The notes below the pieces were generated by a model, which was given only the letters and a program-made list of their open reading frames with translations, searched no databases and was not told where the DNA came from. A stretch of DNA of 6,285 bases from Bdellovibrio sp. GTDB taxonomy: Bacteria; Myxococcota; SpSt-1050. Shown in pieces: positions 6,192 through 6,285 of the stretch. A program made the translations under genes and the position numbers. Position 1 is the first letter of the stretch, and every line of letters begins with the position of its first letter. Location: positions 1 to 6,285 of the forward strand of contig DYEF01000056.1 in NCBI GenBank assembly GCA_020725805.1, written 5' to 3'.

Positions 6192-6285
6192 ATCCTTAAT
6201 TGCTTGATATTATTGCTTTTTCTGGTGTCATCTATGAAAGTGGGTGGTCAAGAGAAAATTCGTTTATTATCCATAATCAAATTGG

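Larger units (their letters stand above)
6114..6285. other. Downstream non-coding tail
   Basis: No gene is visible in this stretch. The first 80 bases hold the GGTGCC repeat cluster. After that the sequence is AT-rich, with a T5 run at 6217-6221 that lacks a GC-rich stem before it, so no standard intrinsic terminator can be assigned. Confidence 0.5.

Noticed and set aside
6130-6221. Intrinsic terminator
   Set aside because: The possible stem has a long loop and a bulge and is not followed by T residues. The T5 run at 6217-6221 has no stem before it.

Overview
The window holds one very large gene and two short non-coding flanks. The gene (279-6113, + strand, 1944 residues) encodes a secreted, lipid-anchored, modular surface protein. 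From N to C terminus it has a lipoprotein signal peptide ending at Cys19, a strongly acidic Asp-rich linker (residues 30-159), thirteen tandem Ig-like beta-sandwich repeats of about 84-85 residues (165-1261), and fourteen tandem beta-propeller-type repeats of about 47-52 residues (1262-1944). I see no catalytic motif and recognise no named gene. The most likely role is adhesion or ligand binding at the cell surface: the linker and Ig stalk would hold the C-terminal propeller(s) away from the membrane.

The organism is a bacterium. A perfect Shine-Dalgarno sequence sits 8 bases before the ATG and the lipobox is standard. A lipobox followed by an Asp-rich linker and Cys-containing Ig repeats with CTSP and D.AGN motifs is a style I associate with Deltaproteobacteria/Myxococcota-like Gram-negative lineages, here one of modest GC content. 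This placement is an inference from protein style, not from any marker gene.

Layout: 1-278 is non-coding. It contains a purine-rich stretch, a 19-bp tandem duplication with internal dyad symmetry (123-160), a G-rich direct repeat (165-184), a weak promoter candidate and the ribosome binding site. The gene fills 279-6113. The tail 6114-6285 has a cluster of GGTGCC motifs in a possible stem-loop and no gene. A 15-bp sequence at 150-164 recurs in inverted orientation at 6151-6165, so the gene is bracketed by the same repeat family on both sides. No complete neighbouring gene is visible, so operon context cannot be judged.

The most interesting signals are inside the protein. One pair of cysteines in the Ig repeats appears or disappears together, always with a one-residue length change. 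Other repeats carry apparent replacement cysteine pairs. The propeller's last unit lacks its fourth strand, and a matching strand lies before its first unit, as expected for ring closure. I found no evidence of a multi-gene system, CRISPR array, RNA gene or complete mobile element.
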